Source of the DNA: AP-15 sp963772295
GTDB lineage: Bacteria > Pseudomonadota > Alphaproteobacteria > ATCC43930 > CGMCC-115725
Length of the DNA: 64,000 nucleotides
Reading direction: 5' to 3'
Assembly (NCBI GenBank): GCA_963772295.1
Contig: CAVYWO010000010.1
Coordinates: forward strand, 1-64,000
A program made the translations under genes and the position numbers. Below, one piece after another: positions 35,210 through 43,788 of this stretch (position 1 is its first letter; each line of letters opens with the position of its first letter). The notes below the pieces were generated by a model. It did not search any database. It saw only the letters and a list, made by a program, of their open reading frames with translations, and was not told where the DNA came from.

Positions 35210-36438
35210 ATGAACTCGACCAGAGAACTTCACTGCACTTGGACGGACCGGATTTTTGAGAGCCAACTGGCGCCCTACGTTGATGCTTTCACGCATCATT
35301 TGAGCGAGCGCGGGTACTCATCCCACACCGTTGGCAATTACTTGGCATGCATCGCGCACTTTGCGCGTTGGACGAGCCGGTGCCGGTTGGACATCCATGG
35401 GATCGACGAAGACCTGGTCCGACGATTTCTCGACGACCACTTGCCGCACTGCAACTGTGCGCGGCCGGTCCAAAGGACGCACCACCATCTGCGTGCGGCG
35501 CTCGGACATCTGCTCGTCGTGCTGCGCACCAACTCCGTCATCGCTGAACACCTTCCCGGAATGACCCCGGTCGACAAGGAGTTGCGCCGCTTCGACGACC
35601 ATATGAAGGATGTTCGTGGGCTCGCGCCGAAGACGCGCAGGATGGCTCTACATCCAGTGCGCCTCCTGCTGTCGTCTTCTCGGCGATCAAGCCAGACGAC
35701 GTACGCAGGTTCATCGCAGCCTGCCAGGTACGGTACAGCACGCCGGCCAGCTCCGGTGCGCTGGCCTCGGCTTTGCGCGGCTATTTCCGCTTCCGCGCCA
35801 CCTGTGGCGATCAGGTGCATGGCCTGATCGGCGTGGTGTCCTATCCGGCCAACTGGCAATTGGCGTCCCTGCCGAAGGCATTGAGCCCTGCCGAGGTCGA
35901 GCGCCTGCTGGGATCGCTTGGCCACGGCGGCCCATCGGGACGCCGTGCCGAGGCCATCGTGCGCTGCGCGCTGGACCTTGGCTTGCGGAGCAGTGAAGTC
36001 GCCAAGCTCGGCCTCGACGACATCGACTGGCGTGCCGGCACCGTCACGCTGCGAAGAACCAAGAGCCGACGTGAAGATGTTCTGCCTTTGCCGGAAGCGA
36101 CTGGTCGCGCCATTGCAGACTACCTGAAGTTCGGACGTCCGAAGACGATCAACCGGTCGGTGTTCGTGCGTCACGTTGCACCACGCAACCAACCGATTGG
36201 CCCCGATCTCGTCCGCAAGGTGATCCGCCAAGCCTATGCCCGGGCCGGACTGCCGTACACCAGGGCCCACATTCTGCGCCACACCATGGCCAGCCGCTTG
36301 CTGGAAGGTGGGAGTTCGCTCAAGGAGGTGGCCGATGTCTTGCGGCACCGCTCGCTGAACACGACGCTGATCTACGCCAAACTCGACAGCAATAATCTTG
36401 CGGCAGTCGCGCTGCCTTGGCCGGGGTGCACAGCATGA
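35210..36438 (+). pseudogene. ritA: RIT tyrosine recombinase A, frameshifted
   Basis: ATG 35210 follows CAGGAGACCGCA. The N-terminal SAM-like domain (YVDAFTHHLSERGYSSHTVG, YLACIAHFARW) reads to about 35640; the frame then changes and continues as DDVRRFIAACQVRYSTPASS and the catalytic domain with Arg in LDLGLRSSEVAKL, HILRHTMASRLL (H-x-x-R), and HRSLNTTLIYAKL (His, Tyr). Restored length about 409 aa. All catalytic residues are present. One indel between 35640 and 35677 separates the halves. Its TGA overlaps the next start. Confidence 0.85.
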
Positions 36439-37406
36439 ACACGATCACGATGCAATCGCACGCCGAGAACTATCTGAGCGGGCGCCGCCAACTTGGATTT
36501 TCCTTGCGCAACGCAGATTACGCGATAAGGAGCTTTGCACGTTACATCGATGAACTTGGCGATCACGAGTCGCTGACCGTCGAGGTCATGGCCGACTGGG
36601 CCCGGTGTGACAAAGGTAACAGCAACAAGCCTGCGACTTGGGCGCGGCGCCTGTACAAGCTTCGCTCGTTTGCCCGATACCTGCAGCAGTTCGACCCGAA
36701 CACCGAGGTGCCAGACGACACCATCTTTGGCAAAATCGGCCAACGACTCGCCCCGCACATATACAGCGACCAGGAGATCGTCGACCTGCTGGCGGCAGCG
36801 CGCCGCCTCGGCCCCGTGCGAGGCTTACGCGGGGCGACCTACGAGGCCCTGTTCGGCCTGATCGCGTCGACCGGTCTGCGGGTCTCCGAAGCGGTGCATC
36901 TGCAGGATGCCGATGTCGACCTGAAGTCGGGCATGATGACCATACGGCGGACCAAGTTCGCCAAATCGCGCCAAGTGCCCGTTCACCCGAGCACGACGGA
37001 TGCCTTGAGGCGCTATCGCTCGCTCCGCAATCACCATGTCGAGATCACCAACGAATTGCCATTTTTCGTGAGCACGCGGGGCCGGCGCCGGGGATATGGA
37101 CTGAGCCTGCGTCAGGTGCATCGGGTCTTTTTCGGCTTGCGCGATCAAATGGGGTGGCGCAACCGCGGCGTTCCAGATGGCCCGCGAATCCACCAGTTGA
37201 GGCACACATTCATCGTCCGTCGCGTGATGCTCTGGCATTCCCAAGGCGTGGACGTCGATCAGGCGATGCTGGCGCTGTCGACCTATGTGGGCCACGCGAT
37301 GGTGACCAACACCTATTGGTACCTCACCGGCGTGCCCGAGTTGATGGCGGTGGCGGCGTCCAAATTCGAGCCGTTCATGCCGTCGCCGGAGGTGCCCCAT
37401 GCGTGA
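36435..37406 (+). CDS. ritB: RIT tyrosine recombinase B
   Basis: 323 aa from ATG 36435 (ATGA overlap with the upstream stop). N-terminal core-binding domain (YLSGRRQLGFSLRNADYAIR), catalytic Arg in STGLRVSEAVHL, HQLRHTFIVRR, GHAMVTNTYWYLTG with the Tyr nucleophile. Probably works with the other two recombinases in moving the element. Intact. Confidence 0.92.
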   Translation: MNTITMQSHAENYLSGRRQLGFSLRNADYAIRSFARYIDELGDHESLTVEVMADWARCDKGNSNKPATWARRLYKLRSFARYLQQFDPNTEVPDDTIFGKIGQRLAPHIYSDQEIVDLLAAARRLGPVRGLRGATYEALFGLIASTGLRVSEAVHLQDADVDLKSGMMTIRRTKFAKSRQVPVHPSTTDALRRYRSLRNHHVEITNELPFFVSTRGRRRGYGLSLRQVHRVFFGLRDQMGWRNRGVPDGPRIHQLRHTFIVRRVMLWHSQGVDVDQAMLALSTYVGHAMVTNTYWYLTGVPELMAVAASKFEPFMPSPEVPHA

Positions 37407-38412
37407 CGCTACCGCTCCGCCGCCACCTTCGTTCCCATCGCTGGTCCAGCAGTTCTTCACTGAATATCTGGTCACCCAGCGTGCTTTGAGCTCCCGCACC
37501 ATCGCGTCTTACCGCGACTCCTGGATGCTGTTCCTGGACTTCGCGCACAACCGACTGGGCAAACTGCCCACGGCGCTGTGCCTGGCCGACATCGAACCCG
37601 ACTTGGTGCTGGCGTTCCTCGATCACCTAGAGCAGCACCGGCAGAACTCGGTGCAGAGCCGCAACCTGAGGCTGGCGGCGCTGCGGGCGTTCCTCAAGTT
37701 CGCGGCGCGGCGCGACGTATCGTCGTTGCACGTCATCGAGCGAGCACTCGGCGTGCCGACAAAGCGCTTCGAGCGGCCGATCCTCGGCTTCCTGTCGCGC
37801 GAGGAGATGTTGACGGTGATCGGCCAGCCTGGCGACACCTGGACCTCTCAGCGCGACCATCTGCTGCTGGCCATGCTGTACAACACCGGAGCAAGGGTCT
37901 CGGAGATCATCGGCGTCCGGGTGGCAGATGTGGTTCTGGACGGTGCGCCTTGTGTTCACCTTCGCGGCAAGGGCCGCAAGCAACGCTCGACACCCCTGTG
38001 GAAGACCACAGTTCAGGAAATCCGGGCCTGGCTGCGGTGCAACCCAAAGCTGGGTGCGGATGCCGCCTTGCTGCCGAACCGCGACGGCCACGCGATGACA
38101 CGCTCCAACGTCACGCAACGTCTGGACATCGCCGTCGCACGTGCCGCCGAGGTGGATACCAGTCTCGCCAAACGAAGCATCTCGCCCCACACGATCCGCC
38201 ACTCGACAGCAATGCATCTGCTTCAGTCCGACGTGGCTTTCAGCGTGATCGCTCTCTGGCTCGGACACGAGAGTACGACCACGACGCACCGATACGTCGA
38301 GGCCAATCTGGAAATGAAAGATAAAGCATTGGCCAGACTTCAGGAACCCGACACGAAGATGCGCCGCTACCACCCGCCTGATGCATTGATGCAGTTTCTG
38401 CAGGCGCTGTAA
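37399..38412 (+). CDS. ritC: RIT tyrosine recombinase C
   Basis: 337 aa from ATG 37399, overlapping the ritB stop by 8 bases. N-terminal domain LVQQFFTEYLVTQRALSSRT, catalytic NTGARVSEIIGV, HTIRHSTAMHLLQ, GHESTTTTHRYVEANLEMK. XerC-like; intact with all catalytic residues. Confidence 0.92.
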   Translation: MRDATAPPPPSFPSLVQQFFTEYLVTQRALSSRTIASYRDSWMLFLDFAHNRLGKLPTALCLADIEPDLVLAFLDHLEQHRQNSVQSRNLRLAALRAFLKFAARRDVSSLHVIERALGVPTKRFERPILGFLSREEMLTVIGQPGDTWTSQRDHLLLAMLYNTGARVSEIIGVRVADVVLDGAPCVHLRGKGRKQRSTPLWKTTVQEIRAWLRCNPKLGADAALLPNRDGHAMTRSNVTQRLDIAVARAAEVDTSLAKRSISPHTIRHSTAMHLLQSDVAFSVIALWLGHESTTTTHRYVEANLEMKDKALARLQEPDTKMRRYHPPDALMQFLQAL

Positions 38413-38429
38413 TTATGCAGAGTGCCAAC

Positions 38430-38457
38430 GGCCCCAGTCCTCACCGGCACTGGGGCC
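38430..38457 (+). terminator. Terminator-like hairpin after ritC
   Basis: Perfect 9-bp stem GGCCCCAGT / ACTGGGGCC with a 10-base loop, followed by GAGGCAAAAACTG. Located between the ritC stop and the right inverted repeat. Confidence 0.6.
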
Positions 38458-38494
38458 GAGGCAAAAACTGTGCATAAGTGGGTTCTGTGCATTA

Positions 38495-38526
38495 GGGTCG
38501 TTATGGAAAGCTTTCCATAACGACCC
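38495..38526. repeat. 32-base perfect palindrome at the RIT right end
   Basis: Each half reads GGGTCGTTATGGAAAG (centre at 38510/38511). Its first 8 bases belong to the RIT inverted repeat and its last 8 mirror them, so the palindrome straddles the element edge. RIT elements are known to associate with palindromic targets. Confidence 0.75.
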
Positions 38527-38647
38527 AAAGCAGACCCTCAGCACCTCTGATCGCATGCAAGCCGCTCGCGGTAGGCTGAAAGCAAGTATTTAGGCGAGTC
38601 GACGCGACCCAGAGCCGGGCAGTTGCCCAAACGTTCACAATGCGCTC

Positions 38648-39049
38648 TTACTTCTTCAGGAGAAACTTCCTTAACTCCCCAAGTGCAAAGATGTATGGGT
38701 CAAGGGGATGATTCCGACAATAATTTTCGAGCCACGCCATTCTGCCGTTTAGATCGGTATGTTCTCCTGCACCGCGTTCGCTTGGGTCCGAGTAGTTGGT
38801 GCCTGACAAGAACCCATCAGCAAAAGCTGCGAAACCCAAGAAGTTCGTATCGTAAATTACATCTGATCTGGCATTTGCTGGCCGACGCTTCCTTTCGGCG
38901 TCCGCGCTTCTGAGGAAGTCGCCGCAGCTTGATGTACCGTTACCTAACGAAAAAAATGCCTCTTCGGAGCTTACATAATTGGGTGTCAGGACCAGTGCCA
39001 TGACCAGCCAAAGATGAGATGGAAGCCCGAGCAGCCCCCAGAGCTTCAT
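38648..39049 (-). CDS. Secreted hypothetical protein
   Basis: 133 aa from ATG 39049. Signal peptide MKLWGLLGLPSHLWLVMALV, then EEAFFSLGNGTSSCGDFL, YDTNFLGFAAFADGFLSGTN, LNGRMAWLENYCRNHPLDPY; one Cys pair (SSCGDF and ENYCRN) could form a disulfide. Resembles small periplasmic proteins of Rhizobiales. Coupled to the upstream gene through an ATGA overlap. Function unknown. Confidence 0.65.
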   Translation of the reverse strand: MKLWGLLGLPSHLWLVMALVLTPNYVSSEEAFFSLGNGTSSCGDFLRSADAERKRRPANARSDVIYDTNFLGFAAFADGFLSGTNYSDPSERGAGEHTDLNGRMAWLENYCRNHPLDPYIFALGELRKFLLKK

Positions 39050-39267
39050 AGGCGATGGTCTGCAATTGCAGCCTCTATAGTCCTTTTCATGTATGGACAA
39101 TCATTCGGGCCCGACAGCCGCCGCCGCTGTTCTTTTACGAACAAACACAGACGAACGAAATCCTCTAACCCCACAGTCGTCTCCATCTGATAGCTTGGAA
39201 TGCTCTGGGCATATGTCACGGTCGCTTCGACCAGCAAGCCGCAACTGCTACAGGAAATCTGAGCCAT
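39046..39267 (-). CDS. Small zinc-ribbon-like hypothetical protein
   Basis: 73 aa from ATG 39267 (AGGAG 11 bases upstream). MAQISCSSCGLLVEATVTYA gives a CxxC pair; NDCPYMKRTIEA supplies a further Cys. No homologue I recognise. Stop overlaps the start of the secreted-protein gene. Confidence 0.5.
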   Translation of the reverse strand: MAQISCSSCGLLVEATVTYAQSIPSYQMETTVGLEDFVRLCLFVKEQRRRLSGPNDCPYMKRTIEAAIADHRL

Positions 39268-39360
39268 TCGCTTTTCTCCTCAACTTTCCCGGTCTCTGCC
39301 CAATTACGGTCGATGCGGGTAAAGCTCGGCCCGCAAATCGAGGCTGGCATGCTCGCACAT

Positions 39361-39393
39361 ATCGAGGCCTCCGTCGCGTGACGCCGCTCGATG
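39361..39393. repeat. Direct repeat left of the Rap1a-like gene
   Basis: 33 bases that recur at 39843-39875 with 3 differences (core GAGGCCTCCG, GCCGCTCGATG). In both places the minus strand reads IERRHA(A/T)EAS. Confidence 0.55.
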
Positions 39394-39428
39394 CTGCGAT
39401 CGCGACCGACGCGAAAAGGCGCGGCGAT

Positions 39429-39842
39429 TTACGGGCCACATGACCACGCCTGTTGCATTGCCATAGCAACGAGGCCGGGAGCAGCGCCAGCATCTCGGAT
39501 AGAAGGGTTGTCACGAAGGAACTTAATGACGACGTCGACCGCCTGGCCCGCTGTTACTGTTTCTCGTGGGCACCATCGAAATCCCCCGAGGGTTTCCTCG
39601 TTGGGGCGTTTCATCGGCCCTTTTGCCCCCTGTTGAACCCAAGCGAAGGCAGCCTCGGTCCCGCCGGCATCTAAGATGCCCATGACATAGCCGATGCATT
39701 GCGCACGGTCGAAAGACGCAAAGGACGTGCACTTCGCGTAGAGGTCGTTGCCGTCAAAAAACGCGCCGCTCGCCCGATCCATCATCGCCAAGAAGACGAT
39801 GATTGCCGCCGTAATGCTACGGAGGCTTTGCTGGCAACTCAT
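39429..39842 (-). CDS. Rap1a/Tai family periplasmic protein
   Basis: 137 aa from ATG 39842. Signal peptide (MSCQQSLRSITAAIIVFLAM), then FFDGNDLYAKCTSFASFDRA, QCIGYVMGILDA, WCPRETVTAGQAVDVVIKFL and MAMQQAWSCGP. Four Cys and the C-x(n)-C-x-GYV-G pattern match Rap1a, the T6SS amidase immunity family of Serratia, many of whose relatives lack any T6SS link. No amidase effector is seen nearby. Its start overlaps the stop of a fragment reading LLPDIERRHAAEASV. Confidence 0.75.
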   Translation of the reverse strand: MSCQQSLRSITAAIIVFLAMMDRASGAFFDGNDLYAKCTSFASFDRAQCIGYVMGILDAGGTEAAFAWVQQGAKGPMKRPNEETLGGFRWCPRETVTAGQAVDVVIKFLRDNPSIRDAGAAPGLVAMAMQQAWSCGP

Positions 39843-39922
39843 ACCGAGGCCTCCGCCGCGTGCCGCCGCTCGATGTCGGGGAGGAGCTTCGACGGATCGA
39901 GCCCGCGATGCAACCGGTTAGG
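39839..39922 (-). other. C-terminal gene fragment (PDIERRHAAEASV)
   Basis: Reading NRLHRGLDPSKLLPDIERRH then AAEASV with a TGA overlapping the Rap1a-like start. No upstream part or start codon. Contains the right copy of the 33-base direct repeat. Confidence 0.4.
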
Positions 39923-40083
39923 GGTCGCGATCGATCACCCGCCCGCAGGTGCCGTGCCAGTTTCATCATGGGTCCTCGCCGGCTCGATCGCCGGCTTCGT
40001 TTCGGCCCCACCGGCTTCGTGCTATGGCATCATTAAGCCGTCCTCCTCCAAAAAGAGGAGGCGAAAGGTGATTGAGGCCGTAC

Positions 40084-40908
40084 ATGAACGAATTTCCGCA
40101 GCGCACGATCGAGGAGATCATCGACAGCGAAAGGGAGATGGTTATCAGGGCGTCGGAGCGATACGGCGAATTTTACGATACCGCATTGCAAGGCTCTCTG
40201 CTCCTGAGCCGGTGCATCAAGGAAATAGGCCCGGATGGGTGGATCTTCATCAGCTTTCTTTCGCAGACAAAGAAGCATCACACCCTGGCGCTGTTTTCGG
40301 CCGTGCGGCTGCACAAAGTCCAAGCGATGATGAATTTACGGCAGGCTCTCGAAGCCGGCGCGGCGGCCGCGTTCGCCCTTGCCAACCCCGAGCCTCATCA
40401 TTTCATCGTTGCCGACGAGCATGACATTCGCGATCCCGTACCTGCAAAAAAGCGAAATGTCTGGCTCGACCGTAACTATCCGGAGGGCTCGGCCGCCATC
40501 AAGGAAGCCAAGGACCAGATCAACGTGGCCGAGGCCCACGCCAACCTCATAACCTCGCATCAGACCTTTCGCGCTAATGATCAGGATCGCTCGTTCGCCT
40601 CGCCTTTCTTTGACATCGAGGACGAGCAGCACATCAAAACCGATCTGTGGCGCGTAGCGCAAGCGGCGCTCGTTCTCATGCACGTCTTCGCCGAAATAAA
40701 TGAAGGCCGGAACGTCATCAAATTCGCCGATGATTTCTGGCCGCTAATCGAAATGCTGCGCCGCCGCAATAATGCCCTGCGCGAGGAAATGATGTCGTCC
40801 GACCGCTTTAAACGCGCGAGGGCAATCGAAGAGATTCGGCAAGCCGCCAAAGCGAAAAACGCTCCGCCCAGGCCTCCGGAGTCCGAGAAAGGAAAGACGC
40901 CTCGATAA
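40084..40908 (+). CDS. Conserved hypothetical protein, mostly helical
   Basis: 274 aa from ATG 40084 (MNEFPQRTIEEIIDSEREM). Helical throughout: LQGSLLLSRCIKEIGPDGW, SQTKKHHTLALFSAVRLHKV, MMNLRQALEAGAAAAFALAN, then RNVWLDRNYPEGSAAIKEAK, SHQTFRANDQDR, FFDIEDEQHIKTDLWRVAQA and a basic C-terminal tail. Composition and length favour a real gene. I do not recognise the family with confidence. Confidence 0.7.
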   Translation: MNEFPQRTIEEIIDSEREMVIRASERYGEFYDTALQGSLLLSRCIKEIGPDGWIFISFLSQTKKHHTLALFSAVRLHKVQAMMNLRQALEAGAAAAFALANPEPHHFIVADEHDIRDPVPAKKRNVWLDRNYPEGSAAIKEAKDQINVAEAHANLITSHQTFRANDQDRSFASPFFDIEDEQHIKTDLWRVAQAALVLMHVFAEINEGRNVIKFADDFWPLIEMLRRRNNALREEMMSSDRFKRARAIEEIRQAAKAKNAPPRPPESEKGKTPR

Positions 40909-41436
40909 ATTCGCCGAGACGACCAACAGCGGCGTGCCCGTCTCCGACAGACCATGAATCAGAAGCAATGCGCCTATTGCGGGCGGCCCGCGACCACGCG
41001 CGACGATGTTCCGCGGGAAAACCTTTTCACGCGATCGAATTGATCGACAAGGGCAAGACCGCCCAGCGTTATGGCGAACGCTGTTTGCCCCACATGGCGC
41101 GTGGCGTAAAGGCTTGCCGCCAACCCAGAGCCCGGCCGATTGGCTCGATTGGAAGCGGCGATCGCGGTCAATGTGGTGCTGGTAGGGTGCAACCTCCAAT
41201 GTCTCGGCGGCCAGCCGCTTGGCGGGGTGTGATCGATGATCGAGGACCGGAGTCTCAATTTGATCAGACCAACGCCAACGCTATTGCTGACTACCATCTT
41301 CATTAAGCCGCAGTCCTCGGACAACCACAGTTGTAAGGCATTGGATGAGAAACACGGCAGAGAACCGTTCGGCGAACGACCGGAACCGGAGCGACCTCGC
41401 CGTTCGCGGTCGTTTCGGCGAAGGACCGGAATCCAC
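40909..41436. other. Gap before intron copy 2, with an HNH-like fragment
   Basis: Apart from the Cys-rich start at 40954 listed separately, only short frames occur. The final 200 bases serve as the 5' exon of intron copy 2 and contain a short inverted repeat GAACGAC/GTCGTTC-like region near 41370. No gene supported. Confidence 0.35.
40954..41043 (+). pseudogene. HNH-endonuclease-like N-terminal fragment
   Basis: ATG 40954 reads MNQKQCAYCGRPATTRDDVP then RENLFTRSN and stops. CxYCG...TRDHVPPxSLF is the usual opening of small HNH nucleases; here the His is Asp (DDVP). The remaining protein is absent or out of frame (RYGERCLPHMARGVKACRQP follows in another frame). Confidence 0.45.
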
Positions 41437-43425
41437 GTGCGCCGTGACAAGGCGGCGCTTTTCCAGCGGGTGCAAGCCCCGCCCGGCGACCGCTCCAGCC
41501 GGAAGCAGCCGGAGCAGGCATGGAGGAGACGAAATGTCTGAAGCCTTCGGATAACGGTCACGGTTTTGGTGACCGCGCGAGTGTGCAGGCCGCAACGTGA
41601 GTAAACGCCGAGCAATCCTCGAAAAGGTCGATGTGCAGGCCGACCCGATAGTGGTTTCGGGGAAGGCTGATACGGATGGGCGAGTTTGAGCGAGGAGTAG
41701 GCCCATCTGCTGCACCGGGGTAGTGGCGGCAGCATGTACACAAGGAAAGCGTGCGCAACACGGGAAGCCCCAATGCGTGATCAGGGATGATCAACCGGAC
41801 GCCCGCGAGGGACAGGCCGGGCGCAATGGGGTGGCGGAGAGGCCCGTAGTACCGGTGAAGCCGGGTAATGCCGGTGGAGGGAAGGGGCCTTGGTTCAAGA
41901 CAGACGCAGGAAGTAGTGAGGGACCTGGAGATTGGGCAACCTATCAACTCCGAAGAGTGTTCAGAAGCTGCAGAGGGCGTCACACGCGAAAGCGAAGGCA
42001 GAAGCCGGCTATCGCTTCTATGCCCTGTACGACAAGATCAGCCGCGACGACATTCTGGCGCATGCCTATGCCCAGTGCCGCGCCAACAAGGGGGCGCCGG
42101 GAATAGACGGTCAGGACTTTGCGGACATCGAGGCCTATGGGGTCGAACGGTGGCTGGCTGAACTGGCGCTTGCGCTCAGGCAGGAGAGCTACCGGCCGGA
42201 GCCAATCAGACGAGTGTTTATACCGAAGGCCAACGGCAAACTCAGGCCGCTGGGCATCTCGACGGTGCGGGATCGGGTCTGCATGACCGCAGCGATGCTG
42301 GTGCTGGAGCCGATCTTCGAAGCCGATCTTCCGCCGGAAATCTACGCCTATCGCGCTGGGCGCAACGCCCAGCAGGCAGTCGTCGAGGTGGAGGAGCGGC
42401 TGTTCCGTGGCCACCCGGAAGTCGTCGACGCCGACCTCGCGGACTACTTCGGGAGCATTCCGCATACCGACCTCCTAAAGTCGGTGGCGCGCCGGATCGT
42501 TGACCGGCGCGTGCTGCATCTGATCAAGATGTGGCTGGACTGCCCCGTGGAAGAAACCGACCAACGGGGCCGGACAACACGCACGACCGAGGCGCGAGAC
42601 CACCGGCGCGGCATTCCGCAGGGCTCGCCCCTCTCACCACTACTGGCGAACCTCTACATGCGCCGGTTCGTGTTGGGCTGGAAGAAGTTCGGCCTTGAGC
42701 GAAGCCTCGGCACTCGCCTCGTCACCTATGCGGACGACCTTGTGATCCTGTGCCGAAGGGGCAGCGCGGAGACTGCGCTGCATCACCTGCGCGCGATCAT
42801 GGGCAAGCTGAAGCTGACAGTGAACGAGGAGAAGACACGGATCTGCAAGGTTCCGGACGGGGAGTTTGACTTCCTGGGTTATACGTTCGGGCGGATGTAT
42901 TCTCCGAGAACCGGCCAGGCTCGCCTGGGACAGCGGCCATCGAAGAAGAGCATCAAGCGTGTGGTCGACAAGGTCCATGCGCTGACCGTCCGAGCACATA
43001 CCTGGCAAGAAACCACAGAGCTGGTGGGTAAGTTGAACCGCACCCTTCGCGGATGGGCGAACTACTTCTCGGTAGGCACCGTCAATCCGGCGTATCGGGC
43101 GCTCGACAACTACACGGCTGTGCGGTTGCGTCGGTGGTTGCGCTTCAAGCACAAGACCAGACGATGTAAGGGCGGCAGCTATCCCCTCTCGCACCTCTAC
43201 GAGACCCTCGGGCTCGTGCGTCTGACCCGGCTTGGGCACGACGTGCCGTGGACGAAGGCGTGAGGTCTTGTCCGAGAGCCGGATGCAGGGAAATCCGCAT
43301 GTCCGGTTCGATGAGCGGGATGTGGAAACGGAGCTATGGTCGAGCCACTAAGGCACCGCCAAACGAAAGAGGCGGCAACACGCATGCCTGACCTAAGGCC
43401 ACCGCGCCACATTCCGACTCTACCC
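41437..43425 (+). mobile_element. Group II intron, copy 2 (full length, 1989 bp)
   Basis: 5' end GTGCGCCGTGA at 41437, RT gene at 41932-43263, domain V at 43276-43309 (AGC triad, GAAA loop), long domain VI, 3' end in CTACCC at about 43421-43425; a candidate branch adenosine is A43417. Same length as copy 1 and opposite orientation. Confidence 0.9.
41932..43263 (+). CDS. ltrA: Group II intron reverse transcriptase/maturase, copy 2
   Basis: 443 aa, the same protein as in copy 1, with YADD active site (residues about 263-266), fingers and palm blocks, and maturase X domain, but no endonuclease domain. Acts on its own intron RNA. Intact. Confidence 0.95.
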   Translation: MGNLSTPKSVQKLQRASHAKAKAEAGYRFYALYDKISRDDILAHAYAQCRANKGAPGIDGQDFADIEAYGVERWLAELALALRQESYRPEPIRRVFIPKANGKLRPLGISTVRDRVCMTAAMLVLEPIFEADLPPEIYAYRAGRNAQQAVVEVEERLFRGHPEVVDADLADYFGSIPHTDLLKSVARRIVDRRVLHLIKMWLDCPVEETDQRGRTTRTTEARDHRRGIPQGSPLSPLLANLYMRRFVLGWKKFGLERSLGTRLVTYADDLVILCRRGSAETALHHLRAIMGKLKLTVNEEKTRICKVPDGEFDFLGYTFGRMYSPRTGQARLGQRPSKKSIKRVVDKVHALTVRAHTWQETTELVGKLNRTLRGWANYFSVGTVNPAYRALDNYTAVRLRRWLRFKHKTRRCKGGSYPLSHLYETLGLVRLTRLGHDVPWTKA

Positions 43426-43588
43426 ACTGCGGACCTTCCGTTTCGCGTTTCGTCGTTCTTATTTGTTCGGCGGGAACACTTCGGTGCACGACGGCGGCGG
43501 CTGCCAAAGAGGACCCGTGGACCGGGCGGGGTGGGGTCCGCTGCACAATTCGCGCGATCTCCTCTTTGATCCACGGTGCGCGGGTCAA
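43426..43588 (-). other. Reading frame that matches the missing primase N-terminal side
   Basis: Minus strand from TTG 43588 (and open back to about 43642) reads LTRAPWIKEEIARIVQRTPP and on to RTTKRETEGPQ at the intron edge. Joined to 28212, the split codon T+AT gives Tyr and the frame continues GDPVILSASAW. It is open and in frame, which is suggestive only; part overlaps a divergent dispersed-repeat copy (43494-43531). Confidence 0.35.
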
Positions 43589-43788
43589 GGCTGCCTGACC
43601 AGCGTGCGCGAACTTGCTAACCGGCGTGTCGACACGGGCCTGGGACCCCTATCGGCTCATGGAATTGCCGAATGCCCGAAAGAAGGTTCCGAAGACGGGG
43701 CGAGGGGCCGCTCTGTGCGCGACGATCAATTCGTGGGGGTGAAGCTGCCGTATATGAGTTGAACCGAGAAAACGGACGAGCGTCTTCG
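43589..43788. other. Gap after intron copy 2
   Basis: Contains GTGTCGACACGGGCCTGGGACC and AAGAAGGTTCCGAA words that recur near 61745 and 61808, suggesting shared element debris. No gene supported. Confidence 0.35.

Larger units (their letters stand above)
35052..38502 (+). mobile_element. RIT element (recombinase in trio), complete with terminal inverted repeats
   Basis: 3451 bp bounded by perfect 34-base inverted repeats at 35052-35085 and 38469-38502 (outer end AACGACCCTAATGCAC, inner end ACTTATGCACA). Inside are three consecutive, overlapping tyrosine recombinase genes on one strand, the defining gene set of RIT elements, followed by a terminator-like hairpin. The right end abuts a 32-base perfect palindrome (38495-38526) whose outer sequence repeats the element end. 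The first recombinase carries a frame break; the others are intact. Confidence 0.92.

Noticed and set aside
39429..39842. Type VI secretion immunity gene with effector
   Set aside because: Rap1a-like sequence is clear, but no amidase effector or T6SS gene is present, and many relatives are unrelated to T6SS.
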